A stretch of 64,000 nucleotides of DNA. Origin: Phlebiopsis flavidoalba. Its lineage: Eukaryota; Basidiomycota; Agaricomycetes; Polyporales; Phanerochaetaceae. The DNA is taken from positions 1 to 64,000 of the forward strand of contig JAOCPU010000059.1 in NCBI GenBank assembly GCA_035772785.1, in the 5' to 3' direction. Of this stretch, positions 24,580 to 35,340 are shown one piece after another. The position numbers were made by a program, and so were the translations under genes. Every line of letters begins with the position of its first letter. The first letter of the stretch is position 1. Under the pieces are notes generated by a model, which did no database searches, was not told the DNA's origin, and saw only the letters and a program-made list of their open reading frames with translations.

Positions 24580-25213
24580 ACGCGCAGCCTGTCCGGCGGT
24601 GCCCGCGACTGGCGGGCGGTCTACGAGCGGGTTGGAGCGGGCGCAGCGGGGGGACGACATGTCGCCAGCGGGGAATGGTACGGGGCGGACGTAGCTCGCA
24701 GGGTGTGTCGGACAGCTCTCCTTGTCATGCTAGGATACATGCAGAGGCTGAATGCAAGGCGTTGCACCTGCTGTGAGAGCTGGCTGTGATGGATGACGCG
24801 GAGGTGTGCGCTTCGCCCGCCAGGGGCAGAAATCCGTCTCACAGTTATCAGGCGTATGTGATGTGAGGGCGCACGTGGGGGCCGCCCGGCCTAACAACAT
24901 TCGTATTGCTCTCGCCGCCTTCTGAAAGATGGAAGTGCAGCAGGAGGGGCACGCAAGGGGATCATGCGAGCCGGCGCGGTGGGCATGGCTGCAGTCTGGG
25001 GGCCGGCACGTGCCTGCAGCTGCCAGACACCGGCCACGCCCCCCACCGATGCACATCCGACAGCGCGCCCACTTCCCCTCCATCGTCTGAACGACAGGCG
25101 CCATGCGCAGGGGGAGCTTGGGCAGTAACCACCATCTCCCGCTGCACGTCGACGAGCTCGATTTCTTACCCGCAGGCCCCTCCGCAGACATTTCCCAAGA
25201 TCCGCGCCCCGCC
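24580..25213. other. Intergenic region before the 7TM gene
   Basis: About 630 GC-rich bases hold no recognised gene. Overlapping open frames on both strands (for example minus 24730-25260) look like composition-driven shadows. The promoter and 5' leader of the 7TM gene should lie here. Confidence 0.4.
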
Positions 25214-26494
25214 ATGCCCGACGCCAACACCGTCTTCCAGCACTCGTGGTACATCAGCAATCAGTTCAACGCCCTCATGTACGGTAAGTTGCCGCGTCGC
25301 GCGCTGCAGCGGTGCCCCGACTGACCCGCCCGCCCCGCCCGCAGGCGTCGAGCTGGTGCTGTACTTTGCGACCGTGTGGCTGATCTTCAAGGGCAAGGAG
25401 CGGCGGAACAACATGTTCTTCTTCTGGTTCAGCAGCGCGATGCTCGTGTGCATCACCATCCAGGTCGCCGTCCAGGGGTCTTTGGCGAGATGATGTGGAT
25501 CACGAACGCAAACTACCCCGGGGGCTCCGCCGCGTACTTTGCGGACAACTCGGCCGTCTGGTACGAGACCATGGGCAGCGCCGCGTCCATCCTGCTCACA
25601 CCCTGCTGAGCGACTGGCTCCTGGTGCGTCCTTCCCCCCGGGTGCGCACAGGCCCCCCTGCGGGCGATTGACCCTGCCCCTGGCAGATCTACCGCCTCTA
25701 CATTGTGTGGGGGACAGCAACAAGCTGATCGTCCTCTTCCCGGCCCTTCTGAACGTCGCGAGCACGGTGCGCCTTCTCGCTTCCCATGCCTGCCCCGGCA
25801 AGCGCTGACACACGGCCCCCCAGTCATGGGCATCCTCGTGTGCTACTACTCGGGGAGCCCAGGCACGGACTTCTTCGCAGGGGCTCGCGGTCAAGACCGA
25901 GCTCGCGTTCCGCGGCATCGTGCTCGGGCTCAACATCATCGTCACGGCCCTCATCTGCGGGCGCATCCTGTACGTCGCGAAGAGCATGCGCGCGGCGCTC
26001 GGCCAGGACGCCCGCGCGCACGTACACGAGCGCGGCCGCGATCGTCGTCGAGAGCGCGCTGCCGTACACGCTCTTTGGCATCGCGTACATGGTCACGCTC
26101 GGCGTCAACAGCCCGACGTCGATCTTCTTCCTCTGCTTTTACGTGATGCTCACGGTGCGTGCTCCTGCGGCTGCGGATCGCCGCCTGTGCGCTGACGCCG
26201 CTGCCTCCGCCGCAGTGCATCTCGCCGCAGATGATTATCCTCCGTGTGCTCATGGGCCGCGGCTGGACAAAGGACACTATGGAAGGCATGTCGTCGATGA
26301 GCTTTGTGACGCAGACAGGCCAGAACACGCGCCATGCCGTCACCGAGACCGACCGCAGCGACACACTCGCGGGCACTCTCTGGGCGAACCCTTCAAAATC
26401 CAACCTCTCTGCTTCTGACATTGTTTACGCCAAGGTTTTTGAGCCACGATACCCTTTGTTTCTTGATGATTTCCCTTTGCTTGCATCTTGGTAG
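25214..26494 (+). CDS. Seven-transmembrane protein of an Agaricomycete-expanded family
   Basis: The ATG at 25214 starts MPDANTVFQHSWYISNQFNA. After a first intron the membrane helices follow: VELVLYFATVWLIFKGKERR, FFFWFSSAMLVCITIQVAVQ, an extracellular-type loop with FGEMMWITNANYPGGSAAYF, and ASILLTLLSDWLLIYRLYIV. Next are LIVLFPALLNVAS, VMGILVCYYSGSPGTDFF, LAFRGIVLGLNIIVTALICG, SALPYTLFGIAYMVTLGV, IFFLCFYVML and CISPQMIILRVLMGRGWT. A cytoplasmic Ser/Thr-rich tail ends at TAG 26492-26494. Introns lie at about 25285-25344, 25624-25686, 25769-25823 and 26155-26215. Single-base breaks occur near 25475, 25605, 25715 and 25880. Basidiomycete genomes hold many paralogues of this serpentine family, usually left unnamed; a receptor role is inferred only from topology. 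It sits between UstYa-like genes A and B. Confidence 0.8.
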
Positions 26495-26585
26495 CACTGT
26501 ACAATACGCACGTTTTATTGCTCTCTACCCTCACGGGGGACACCACACTCCTTTAGACACGAACCGTGTTGTACACTAGCCGAAT

Positions 26586-27292
26586 TCACGTCGCCTTCAT
26601 CCTTTGCTCTCTAAACGGGCTCTCCAGCCACGCCTGCCAGAACCCCCACATCGTCCCATAAAACGCCTCCACGTCGCGGCACTGCCGCTCCGCGCCGACG
26701 CGCGCCGCCGTGTAGTTGCGCGCAAACGCGTCGCCGGGGCTCGAGCGTCCCGTCCGCGGCGCGGGAACGCACAGAGCGCGTGCTGGCGCAGGAAGCTCAG
26801 CAGTGCTCCGCTCGTGCGCGCGCACGCCGCCGCGCGGGACGTCGTCGTCCGCCGCGAGCGCGGTGCGCAGCGCTGCGCAGGCAGTGCAGCTCGTGTGTGT
26901 AGGCGGTCGTGAAGAGGTCGGGGTGGGGGCGGCCGCGCGGTCCGAGACGCACGTTGCCGCCGTCGCCGGCGGTTGCGGTGTAGGCCATTCGTCGGCGGAG
27001 AAGGGCTCGTCGATGGCGTAGTGCACGCTTTCTTCGATGGATTGGAGCACGGAGGGCGGCGTTGTGGAGGGGGAGGGCGGTCGGGGACGTCGTCTTCGAT
27101 GTAGGCTGCAAAGGGAGTGAGCGGGGCTACTTCTAGGACGTAAGCCAGGTACGCACTGTAGTGCGAGAGCGGTAGCTCGCGGTTTCGAGGGCCTTTTCGC
27201 AAGTCACTAACAAAACGCAAGGTTGACCATGACATTCGCAGGCGCCAGGCACCAGGCATAGATCGACGACAGTGGTTTGGTGGACGACGCAT
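26586..27292 (-). CDS. UstYa/DUF3328-like protein B
   Basis: This is the best preserved UstYa-like gene here in its motif region. Reading leftwards, the sequence shows an acidic YIEDDVP stretch (about 27095) and EESVHYAIDEPFSADEW (about 26990-27040). Then come GGNVRLGPRGRPHPDLF, TAYTHELHC with an exact HxxHC motif (about 26885-26905), and HERALLSFLRQHALC. GTLEPGDAFARNYTAARVGA and CRDVEAFYGTMWGFWQAWLE follow, ending at the stop at 26586-26588. The second motif region keeps the C of the expected HC pair in altered spacing. Residues move between three frames, so several single-base breaks exist. The N-terminus is uncertain: 27292 is the outer limit of the open frame and no clear membrane anchor was placed. 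It is transcribed convergently with the 7TM gene, with only about 90 bases between the stops. Confidence 0.75.
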
Positions 27293-27986
27293 GGTGAAGG
27301 AAAAAACCGCGACTGGTATAGCTGAGGAGATGCAGAAAGCAAAGATGAGCCCAGGGTGGCGAGTGGCGACTCAAGTCGTCACGGAGACCCCTCCGAGCGT
27401 GTGCGCTACCCATTTCATGTGGCCGAATAATTGTAATGTGCAGCCCGGAGAACCGAGCTTAGATTCGGCTTCGCGAGATGGTGGAGGAGCGAGACCAAGC
27501 ATTCCCAGATCCCATCGGAGTGCGCCCGCTCACACCCCAGATAGGCGCACGCACGCGCGGGGGCGGTTGCGTGCGTCCTGCCAGCACGGACTCGACAGGA
27601 GCCCAGCGGTGGCATGTGCTCGGTGCCACGAAGCTTCGTATGTCGCACCTGCCGTTTACGGGCTACTTCTGCGTTTATGCATCTCTGCATTTTCACGACG
27701 ATCTGGGCTGGGACTGGGGCCCCCGCCGCGGGCGGTGTTGTGATTTCGGGAAAACCGTATGTGCCATCCTAGTAAACTCAAAGCCTTTGAAAAAAAAATA
27801 GATATGCTGAGCTGGTGTGTACTCGCACGGTCCGCAGACCCACGGAGCGATTGCATCAGGTCGGAAACGCGCCGCTCGATTGAGCTTCCTAGTCCGACTG
27901 ATATGCGCTCATCTAGCTCTTTCCCTAACTCTCGCCAAACCACCGACCCCCTGCTTCTACACATCGACCTACACAACCGCGGAATA
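27293..27986. other. Intergenic region between divergent genes
   Basis: This stretch lies between the 5' end of UstYa-like B (-) and the But2-like gene (+), so both promoters should be here. Open frames such as plus 27291-27743 and minus 27656-28126 show no family pattern. An A-run of eight lies at 27791-27798. Confidence 0.4.
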
Positions 27987-29006
27987 ATGGACAGTAATGC
28001 ACCAGAGTACGAAGGGCTGCTCTCTGAGTGGAGCACAAGTCCGGCTGCGCTCGAGGACGTCCAGTCTCCCAGTAAGCGTCCGCTGTATGGCGATGAGCCC
28101 GCAACCTCACCCGCCTCCCAGCGCACACACTCAGCAGCCCTTCAAAGCGAAACAGTACCATGGACCTCCATCCTCATCGCGCTCTTCGCGATAGTCGTCA
28201 TCTCGGACGTCGCGACGCTCGCCTACATGTGGCGCATGTTCCACACCGTGTACCGCAGCACGGCCAAGCAGGACCTCGAGTTCGCGGACCCCGTACATCC
28301 GGCCATCGCGGACCTCTACGCCTCGGGCGCGCGTCAACGCGTCGCACATCGCGCCCATCCTCGTCCAGCCGCGGCTGTCCGCGCCCGTGTTCGCCGACGC
28401 GCCCGACCGGCGCACGCCGCTCGGCGAGCGCGACGCGTGGGACGACGTCTGGGGGACGACCTCGCCGAACGAGCGGCACCTCCAGGTCGACGCAAACGTG
28501 CGCCCCCTCCCCCCTCTCACACATTCACCCAGCTAATAACACGGCCACAGACGAACACCCTCGTCCAGTTCCGCGCGATCGACTTCGGGATGGAAGCCTG
28601 CGAGCTCGTGCTGCACCTCCCCGGGCTCGCAGAGCCGCTCGAGACGCCGCTGCCCTTCCTGCCTCGCGCCGCTCGGCGCCGCTCGACGTCTTCCGCCTCG
28701 CCGCGCCGCGCATGCCTCGACGCGCGCGCGCTCTCGTACCGCACGCGCCCGGCGCGCACCGCGAAAGTGGGCACCATCGAGCCGCGCGCGGGGCGCGCGC
28801 ACGAGCGTCGCGCGGTTTGCGTGCCCGCGCGCGTCGGTGCATGCGTTTGAGGTTGCGTGTGCGGAGGGCGCGGCGTGTCTGGTTGATGGGTGTGGTCGAG
28901 CCAGAACCGGACGTGGGGTGGCGTGCTTCGCTTGTGCGCCGTGCGGCGGGATGCTGATTTTCTTTTGCGTAGGGATGGAGATGTAGTCCAGCATCAGACT
29001 ATCTGA
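27987..29006 (+). CDS. Membrane-anchored protein with But2-like C-terminal region
   Basis: The ATG at 27987 starts MDSNAPEYEGLLSEWSTSPA, a Ser/Pro-rich cytosolic tail. One transmembrane segment follows at about residues 61-80 (SILIALFAIVVISDVATLAY). The rest would face the lumen: SHIAPILVQPRLSAPVFADA, an intron at about 28497-28553, TLVQFRAIDFGMEACELVLH, and PLDVFRLAAPRM. LSYRTRPARTAKVGTIEPRA, CAEGAACLVDVWSSQN and a final DVVQHQTI before TGA (29004-29006) complete it. This pattern matches a common Agaricomycete family often annotated with the 'ubiquitin 3 binding protein But2 C-terminal domain'; I recall that from family features, not a search. Frames shift near 28310, 28665 and 28905. Function is unknown; single-pass topology suggests a secretory-pathway or cell-surface protein. 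Confidence 0.65.
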
Positions 29007-31293
29007 CTGTGGGGCGCGGTTGACGTCGGGTAGGGCGCGGCGTGGAACCGGTCTGTCGAGACGAGAAATTGAACGTACGCGAGTGTTTGCATAATACTCG
29101 GGGTAACGCCACGCTACGAGTCGTCGAGTGATCAGAACCTCTGTTCCGCGGTGTACGTGAGAGACTCGAGCGAGGGCAGAAACTTTCACGAAGATCGAGT
29201 GCTGAGAACACCAGAAGCCCCGCCTGCTGTGGCAACGAAAGAGACGCGAGCGGCAGAAGCTGCGACCTGCGAACATTAGTGCAGCGCGAGTGCATCGTGT
29301 CGTGCGAAAATGCAGGCTGTGGAATGCTGGGCACCTTCCTCCAGCGGTCCGCAATCCGCTTGTGCGCGCCGCATACGTACACCCCAACGTAAACCAGCCT
29401 TCTCAGTTGTCGCCTCGCCGGTGGGGTGAGTATGCAGCTCGTGCGTCCGTGGCGCGGCACGCGCCGGCGGGGCGCAGAGCTCGGAGCGAGCCTTGTGGCA
29501 CCTCGGCGCGCACGCAGACTGAGAGCCGCCGTACGACCCACTGATCTGCGCACGGCGATATCGAGCAGGGCCCTCGGGGTTCTGGCGGCTTCTGTGATGT
29601 TGAAGCAGATCAGAGTGCGGATGGGTGTGCATGTGGGGGTGTTCGGGGCACTGGGCTTGCGGTGTCTCTGAGGGATATTTTGCGCAGGGCAGATGTGGGC
29701 GTGGGTTGTCGAACTGCGACGAGGACCATGGCACCCAACCTGCTAACCATTGCAACGACTCATCGACTCGAGAAGAACAGATGGTGCGCTGCTGCGTTGC
29801 TCGGATAAAGTTTGGCGGCCGCTCATGCGCTTTGTTCGCGACGTTTGTCAAGGAAAGCGATCGAGGTTGTTTGTGTCCAGTCATGCAAGATGGCAAGCTC
29901 ACCAATGGCGCCTAATGGTCCGACGTTGTATGTGACACACCCCGTTCCACAGATGTGCTCGCGCACGTGTGGTCTTCAACAGGCCGCGCGAGCCTGCATC
30001 CTGCTGCCGCTGCAGGGGACAGGCCCAATGATCGGGGGGCTTCGGCGCCTCACACCCCCGGCTGTCTGCAGGAGGGTGGACACCGGCGACCGACGGAGCC
30101 ACGGCTCGCTCGCTCGGGTACATGACCATCTGGCACGCCGCCGGGCCACCTGACCTCTTTCCACGTACAGCACCTCCCATTTCGAGTCGGCACATTGCAC
30201 GCACAATACTCATTTGGCGTTTGCTCTCTCTAGGGAGGAAACGCGGAGCCATTGGGTCTACGAGTAGCGCCGATGCGGCTCGCGTCCGAGGCAAGCGGCC
30301 AGAGAGTACTTTCTCAACATTGTAAGGGCACAGCCGCGCGGAGGCGCCCCTGCGTGCGCCGCACTACTTCAATGCGTGCGATAGGTGGCCAAGCTCCCGA
30401 CCGGACCCGAACCCCACGCATCGCGAGGTGTGCTGTCTCTATTAACTGTCCAATTGCCGCGAGTAGTAGCACCTCTCACAGGAAACGCGCACGCCCCCAT
30501 CTCGAGAGCAAGATCGTACTTGTGCAAACTTTCGCCAAATGGTGCGCGCCGTGCAAGTTACACAGAAAAGGGGTGTAGGCACCGCGCTCTTTCCGCCTCG
30601 CCTTCGAGCGGGCACGCCACCTGCTCGCATCTCCTGTGTGCCATTCGACTGATATGGGCATGTGGACAGCAGAGGGAGACTGAGCTCGGGTAGCGGCGAA
30701 TCACGGTCGACGCCTGTGACCGCTACGATGTGCAGGCAAACGTAGGATGGGACCCCGCCCCGCTCTGGCGACCACAGGCGCTGAGCCGCGGTGCAGGATA
30801 GCCGCTATACAGAAGAAGAGTTGGGTTCGGCGCAGTGGCACAGGCGTGCCGTCGACGGTTGAGGCGAGGGAGGTATGGTACTGTCCGGACTGGCGTGTTT
30901 CCCCGGATAGTGGGCAGCTCGGCGAGCGAGGTTATAGCGGAACGCGCTTTGTCCGACTTAGGCCATGTGCTCGGACTCCACGCTAACGGGAGGACGAGAG
31001 ACAAACACCGTCCGAGGAAAAGAGGGTGCACTGGCCTATATGGGTATACGTACGCCACGCCGGGTCGTTTAGTCCGACGGGGGGGCGACCGACTCTGCGG
31101 CAGACTGGGGAGAGCGTCTCGCTGTTGTATCATCACTGAATCAGGAATGGAATACCCCAGAGAACAGCCTCAGAAGCACTTGCTAGCCTTCGCGAGATCT
31201 GTAGCCTATCGGCCAGATAACATGCCCACCTGACCTGCGCCGTGCGAGCTGCCCAGCCGTCCGCTGCTGCCTTGAGCTGCCCCGCCACATATC
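29007..31293. other. No recognised gene, GC-rich
   Basis: About 2.3 kb of GC-rich sequence holds large overlapping open frames (minus 29276-29905, 209 codons; minus 28999-29553; minus 30723-31136). Their His/Pro/Arg/Ser-heavy composition and mutual overlap look like composition artefacts. I see no motif. A short peptide precursor with repeated Kex-type cores was looked for, because UstYa-like genes flank this stretch, and none was recognised. Confidence 0.35.
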
Positions 31294-31838
31294 ATGCTAA
31301 CACGTCGTGCCCCGGCCAACGCCCCCGTCGCGCTCCTCACCGTCTTGCTCGTCCTCAACGCCGCGTTCAAGGCCGCCACCTGGCTCTGGCTCAACCATGG
31401 CTCGCTGAAAGTCATCGACGACGGTACGCCGCCCCTCACACACACACACACACCTCCCTGTAGCTGAACACCGCACCGCCCCCAGTGCGCCGCGTTAGCC
31501 TCCACGGTCCCGCCACGAGCGTGCGGTGCGGGTGCTAATTGGACAGCTGGACGCGCTACACGAATCTCGAGACTCGCCCGCCGTGATGATGGTCCTGCGC
31601 TCTACCCGTACCGGCCTCTGCGCCTCCTCGGGCCCTCGCACACCCGCCACGTGTCCATGCTGCACCAGCTGCGCTTCCTGACGTCGTGCGCCGCAGCTCA
31701 CGCGCGCCCGCGCCCAAGCGCGAATGCGGAGCCGACGCGCCACTTGCACTGAAACTACCTGCGCCAGATAACGTCGCGTGCTATGCGAACGACGTGGTAC
31801 TTTGGAGGGCGCGCAACCAGTATGTGCACGAGGTGTGA
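31294..31838 (+). CDS. UstYa/DUF3328-like protein C, degenerate
   Basis: The ATG at 31294 starts MLTRRAPANAPVALLTVLLV, a basic n-region plus hydrophobic anchor, followed by LNAAFKAATWLWLNHGSLKV and an intron beginning at about 31421. Further on, RYTNLETR, ALYPYRPLRLLGPSHTRHVS and MLHQLRFL (about 31655-31678) align with the same parts of UstYa-like A. ALKLPAPDN, YANDVV and NQYVHEV with TGA at 31836-31838 correspond to its C-terminus. Here the first motif reads HQLRF: both the second His and the Cys of the family HxxHC are absent, and an in-frame stop lies near the second motif. This is either a decaying paralogue of A or a badly read copy. The parallel ends (QYVH followed almost at once by a stop) show that A and C share the same short form. 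Confidence 0.6.
31433..31452. repeat. (CA)n microsatellite
   Basis: A short run of CA repeats lies inside the presumed first intron of UstYa-like C. Confidence 0.8.
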
Positions 31839-32629
31839 ACACCGTGCATCTCCGCATCAAGCCGTTGCATCGGTGTTTGGATTGGCGGTGCCTGTGTATG
31901 AGGCGGTTGCGGAGGAATAGGGAGGAAGGGGATGGCGCTGGGTTAGTATGATGGGGAGTACGTAATGAGACGATGGGAGGCGGTAGATGGACACTGAGAT
32001 GTTCATAGCACGACCTGTGCTGGAGGAGGCTTGTCCCGTTCCACAAACGGGTGTAATTATATTTAATGGTATTTTTGCATACGCACAGTGGAGCATTCTT
32101 GTTTGAGACCATTCAACGACAGCACCCAATTGGAAATTGTTGCCAGTCAAGCCGAAGATGCAAAAGTCTGCCGCGAAGTAGTCCCTGAATGTGACGCACG
32201 GCGTGTGAGTGCTGGGTCCTCGCAGGGCTTGACTTTGTGAACCAGCGCGCGTGTTGAATACACATTCGCGGGCGTTCCAGCTTTTTTGTTCGGTACGAAA
32301 TGTACGGGGGAGTCACACAATGGACTCCATGCTGAGATGAATGAGCACTGTTCATAATATAGGTGTCAAGAGGTAAACACAAATCACTTATACAGAGTGT
32401 CCAATAATAGCGCCACATAGTCGGTCGCTTTTACTCTGGATGTGGTCTCCTTCTTGTCTCTCCATATGACTCGTCCTTGTTTGTCCAGCCCATCTACCGG
32501 ACAGGTCTCGTCGACTGGTCCAGCCGAGGTGCTGGGTCCAACTTAGCCATCTAGCAATAACAAATCAAGACACCACCCAAAGAACATTCAAAGGTATGAT
32601 AGCTCACGCTTGGCGTACTGCTCCCTAGC
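31839..32629. other. No recognised gene
   Basis: This is the 3' flank of UstYa-like C followed by AT-richer sequence (32.0-32.45 kb). Open frames on the minus strand (31495-32112, 31857-32150, 32113-32418) show no recognisable family. Confidence 0.4.
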
Positions 32630-33390
32630 GCTAACCACCAACATCGCGCGGCCGCATTCTTGGACGTCTCGAGCGCGCCGGTGTCCTCCTTGTGCTCGGT
32701 GTCGGCATGCTGCGGCAACGTGAACGGTGGTTGGAGCCAGTATCCTCCTTCTTTTTCCGACTTCTCCTCCGACTTTTCCGGGTGCGCCTCAGCGTCCGCT
32801 GCCTCCTTGGGGGCGGCGTCCTCGCTCTGTGACGGGGCATGAGCGCGGACAGAACACGTAAGAATGGGGAAGACTTACGACGGCCTTGTTGATCGGAGTC
32901 GGTCACTTCAGAGGCAGGAGCCTTGTTGCCCTCGTCGTCCGAAATCGTAGCCTGATAAATGGTAACATTTAACACCTCAACGTGATCAGCAGCTCTCTTT
33001 GACGGCGTACCCTCGCTCTTCTCAGCAGGAGCGGTCTCCGTGACTCGTTACCAGTTGGTACAGGAGCATTTTGGGGTCAGGGATTGTTGTGTTTGGGGGG
33101 AGAGCCGCTTCCTTGGCTTCGTGAGCCTTTTGCTTGCCTGGGTGGGCTCAGGAGGTAAATCGCCTAACAAAAATAATGAGTTGTGTTCGCGCGTGAGCCA
33201 CGAGTGCTCAAAAAAGCTTCAAGACGTACTGGGGGCGGAGCCGAAGATAGCAGTGGACCCAATCTACACAAGCATAAGATGTAAGATGTAAAAGACGGGC
33301 GTAGTTAGCCACGCGGATTTCATTAAGCACTCACCACCCAACTGGCATGTCGCATTAATTGTTCTTCGGCTTGTACGCCCCGCTGCTCAT
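32630..33390 (-). CDS. Charged low-complexity protein
   Basis: Reading leftwards, several short exons share a Glu/Ala/Lys-rich composition. KAHEAKEAALPPNTTI lies near 33110 and ETAPAEKSEGTPSKRAADHV near 32995-33045. ATISDDEGNKAPASEVTDSD lies near 32890-32950. After an intron (about 32827-32883) comes SEDAAPKEAADAEAHPEKSE with EKSEKEGGYWLQPPFTLPQH (about 32700-32826) and HKEDTGALETSKNAAAR. A possible start is the ATG at 33390 (MSSGAYKPKN), but the first intron is unclear, as is the C-terminal end. Composition suggests an intrinsically disordered nuclear or cytosolic protein. No domain is recognised and no function is proposed. The plus strand of the same region is open in part but lacks coherent exon boundaries. 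Confidence 0.5.
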
Positions 33391-35220
33391 GGTCACAGGG
33401 GCGGGCCGACATTTGCGGGGCCTGCACACGCGCGTGGCGGGGCCGAGCGACCTGGAGAGAGGAGTACCCGTGGAAGCTGGAACGACATGGCGGGTTAGTG
33501 GAACGACGTGACGAGGAGGACGGGCGGACGAGTGAGGCGGGCGGCGGCTTTGCAGGAATGAACCGGTCAGGATGACGTCGTGGGAGGGATGCGCGCTTCG
33601 AGTGTGCGGAAAGGCGCGCACACTTACCTCGGGCTGCTCCGAGGAGCAGAAAAAATGAACTAGAAAAGGCCGCTAGCGGCGGAAACCTTGCTCCAGAGCT
33701 GGTTACCTTCGGGTAATCTACCGCACGAATGCTCTGTATTTAATCACTACACAAGAATAATAGAATTGCCATCAGCACATCAACTGACCCGGTTTCACAG
33801 ACACTCGTACTGATAGAGATTGTGGAAATTCATAGAGTATAACTCCTATGAACTGTATTTGACTATCGACATTTGTGGGGGCGAGGCTGTGTGAGGACGT
33901 GACCAACTGATAAGGTACATATTTGTTGCGTAACCCACGTCGCATTCTTGCAAATGTTGTGCCTGCAGTCCGCGTCCGACGCAGTATGCAGTTTACGTAG
34001 TGGACCGCTCAGCGCGACGACGTACGCGCACGCACAGCAGCTCCTGCGGGAAATGGGCATAAAACCTCACTTCAACAGCCCTTCTCGGTAGTTGACCTGG
34101 GTGCAGAGTTGTCAGTGAGCGACATCGGGTATAAAATTTAGCGCCCGACGCGGTTCCGGTTGGCCTACGCGGATTATCAGCGTGAGGCCAGCTTGCTTAT
34201 TTCTCCGGCTAAGCTTTGTCCCTGCGTTTCGCGCAACTCACGCAGGAGCGTGACGGCAGGTCATCTACCACTTGGCACGCTGAAGTCACAAGATCAGGCG
34301 CCGCTGACTTTGAGGCGAGAAACTCGTCTCTTGAACTCTGATGGCTCCCTAACGCATGAAAACCATCGGCCCACTGTATGTCCAGCTGCTCATGTGCGCA
34401 GGGAAAGGACACAATTCTGTGATATTCGTGCTAATTTCTTACATATTTTTCCCTGGTGCTCTACAATCCGTTGCGCAGCTGCAGGGCATTGGCTAAGGTG
34501 AATCAGAGCGGGGTGAGATGACAGTGGGCCAAGGCAACCGGGGGGGGGAGCCACTGGTTCCGCGTCGTCGATGCGTCGTCGCCGGGGGCGGTATGCCGGT
34601 CTCTTGCTAGATGTTTTCGACGCGCACTGAGCTTTTCTGAGTGCACCACGGCCGCGGTTCCCTGCCCGCGGAAGGGCACCCCTTTTGCGATGTTACGGCG
34701 TGGCATTGTGTGCGGGATATGCGTGCGCTCATTGGCGACTCACTACGTGCTACTTGATGTCTCGCCCGTTACCACGGGACCACGGTACTTACCCTTCTCG
34801 GTGGCCGGCTTTCACGTGTGGTTGTGCGGAGACGTGCCTGAGGTGCGCCGCGATGGGGGAAGGCAAGACGAACAAAAATGCGCATAACGTACCTGTGTCT
34901 TATATTGGAGCCTGAAGCACACTGTGACTGTAACAAGTTAAATTAGCACAACCATTGAAAAAAAAAAAAGAATATCTACAGGAAGAGGTAACAGAGACTG
35001 TGGTAGTAGCAGATACACTCGGAGGAGTGGTCGAGGTACCCGGTTTCAGGGGGATTGGCCGACATCATCGGGACCCCGAAGCTGCAGGCGTCTGTTTGGG
35101 AAAAAAGTGGCTTCACAAAAGCACCTGAGAGAGAAACCTTGTCAGCAAGCTGCAAGGTAACCTTGTCAAGCAAGGTAACAAGCAACGGTAACTAGTCTCT
35201 GAATCTAGAGTCATCCTGTA
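33391..35220. other. No recognised gene
   Basis: Open frames such as plus 34160-34501 (113 codons) and minus 34976-35185 show no family pattern. Short repeated words (AAGGTAAC, CTTGTCA) cluster at 35150-35195, and an A-run of 12 lies at about 34959-34970. Confidence 0.4.
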
Positions 35221-35228
35221 GCCCGAGA

Positions 35229-35340
35229 CAATGCCCACAGTCTTTCATGCAATGTTATCTCCATATGTTGGCTACGTGTAACTGTGTAATTGCGTTCAAC
35301 TCTCACAGTCTTTGTGCAACAGTGTTATCTCCACATGTGA
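35229..35340. repeat. Imperfect direct duplication
   Basis: The block CACAGTCTTT...GCAA...TGTTATCTCCATATGT at about 35238-35271 recurs as CACAGTCTTTGTGCAACAGT...TGTTATCTCCACATGT at about 35306-35339. The copies have a few differences and about 35 bases of intervening sequence. It lies upstream of the tRNA gene and has no coding role that I can see. Confidence 0.65.

Noticed and set aside
25166..25987. 273-codon open frame on the minus strand
   Set aside because: Antisense to the 7TM protein exons, which have clear family text on the plus strand.
29276..29905. 209-codon open frame on the minus strand
   Set aside because: His/Pro/Arg/Ser-biased with no motif, and it overlaps another large frame in a different register.
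29007..31293. Dikaritin-type precursor peptide with repeated cores
   Set aside because: No signal peptide followed by repeated core segments with KR cleavage sites was recognised in any frame.
31433..31452. Telomere- or centromere-type repeat
   Set aside because: It is a short CA microsatellite only; no TTAGGG-type array is present in the window.
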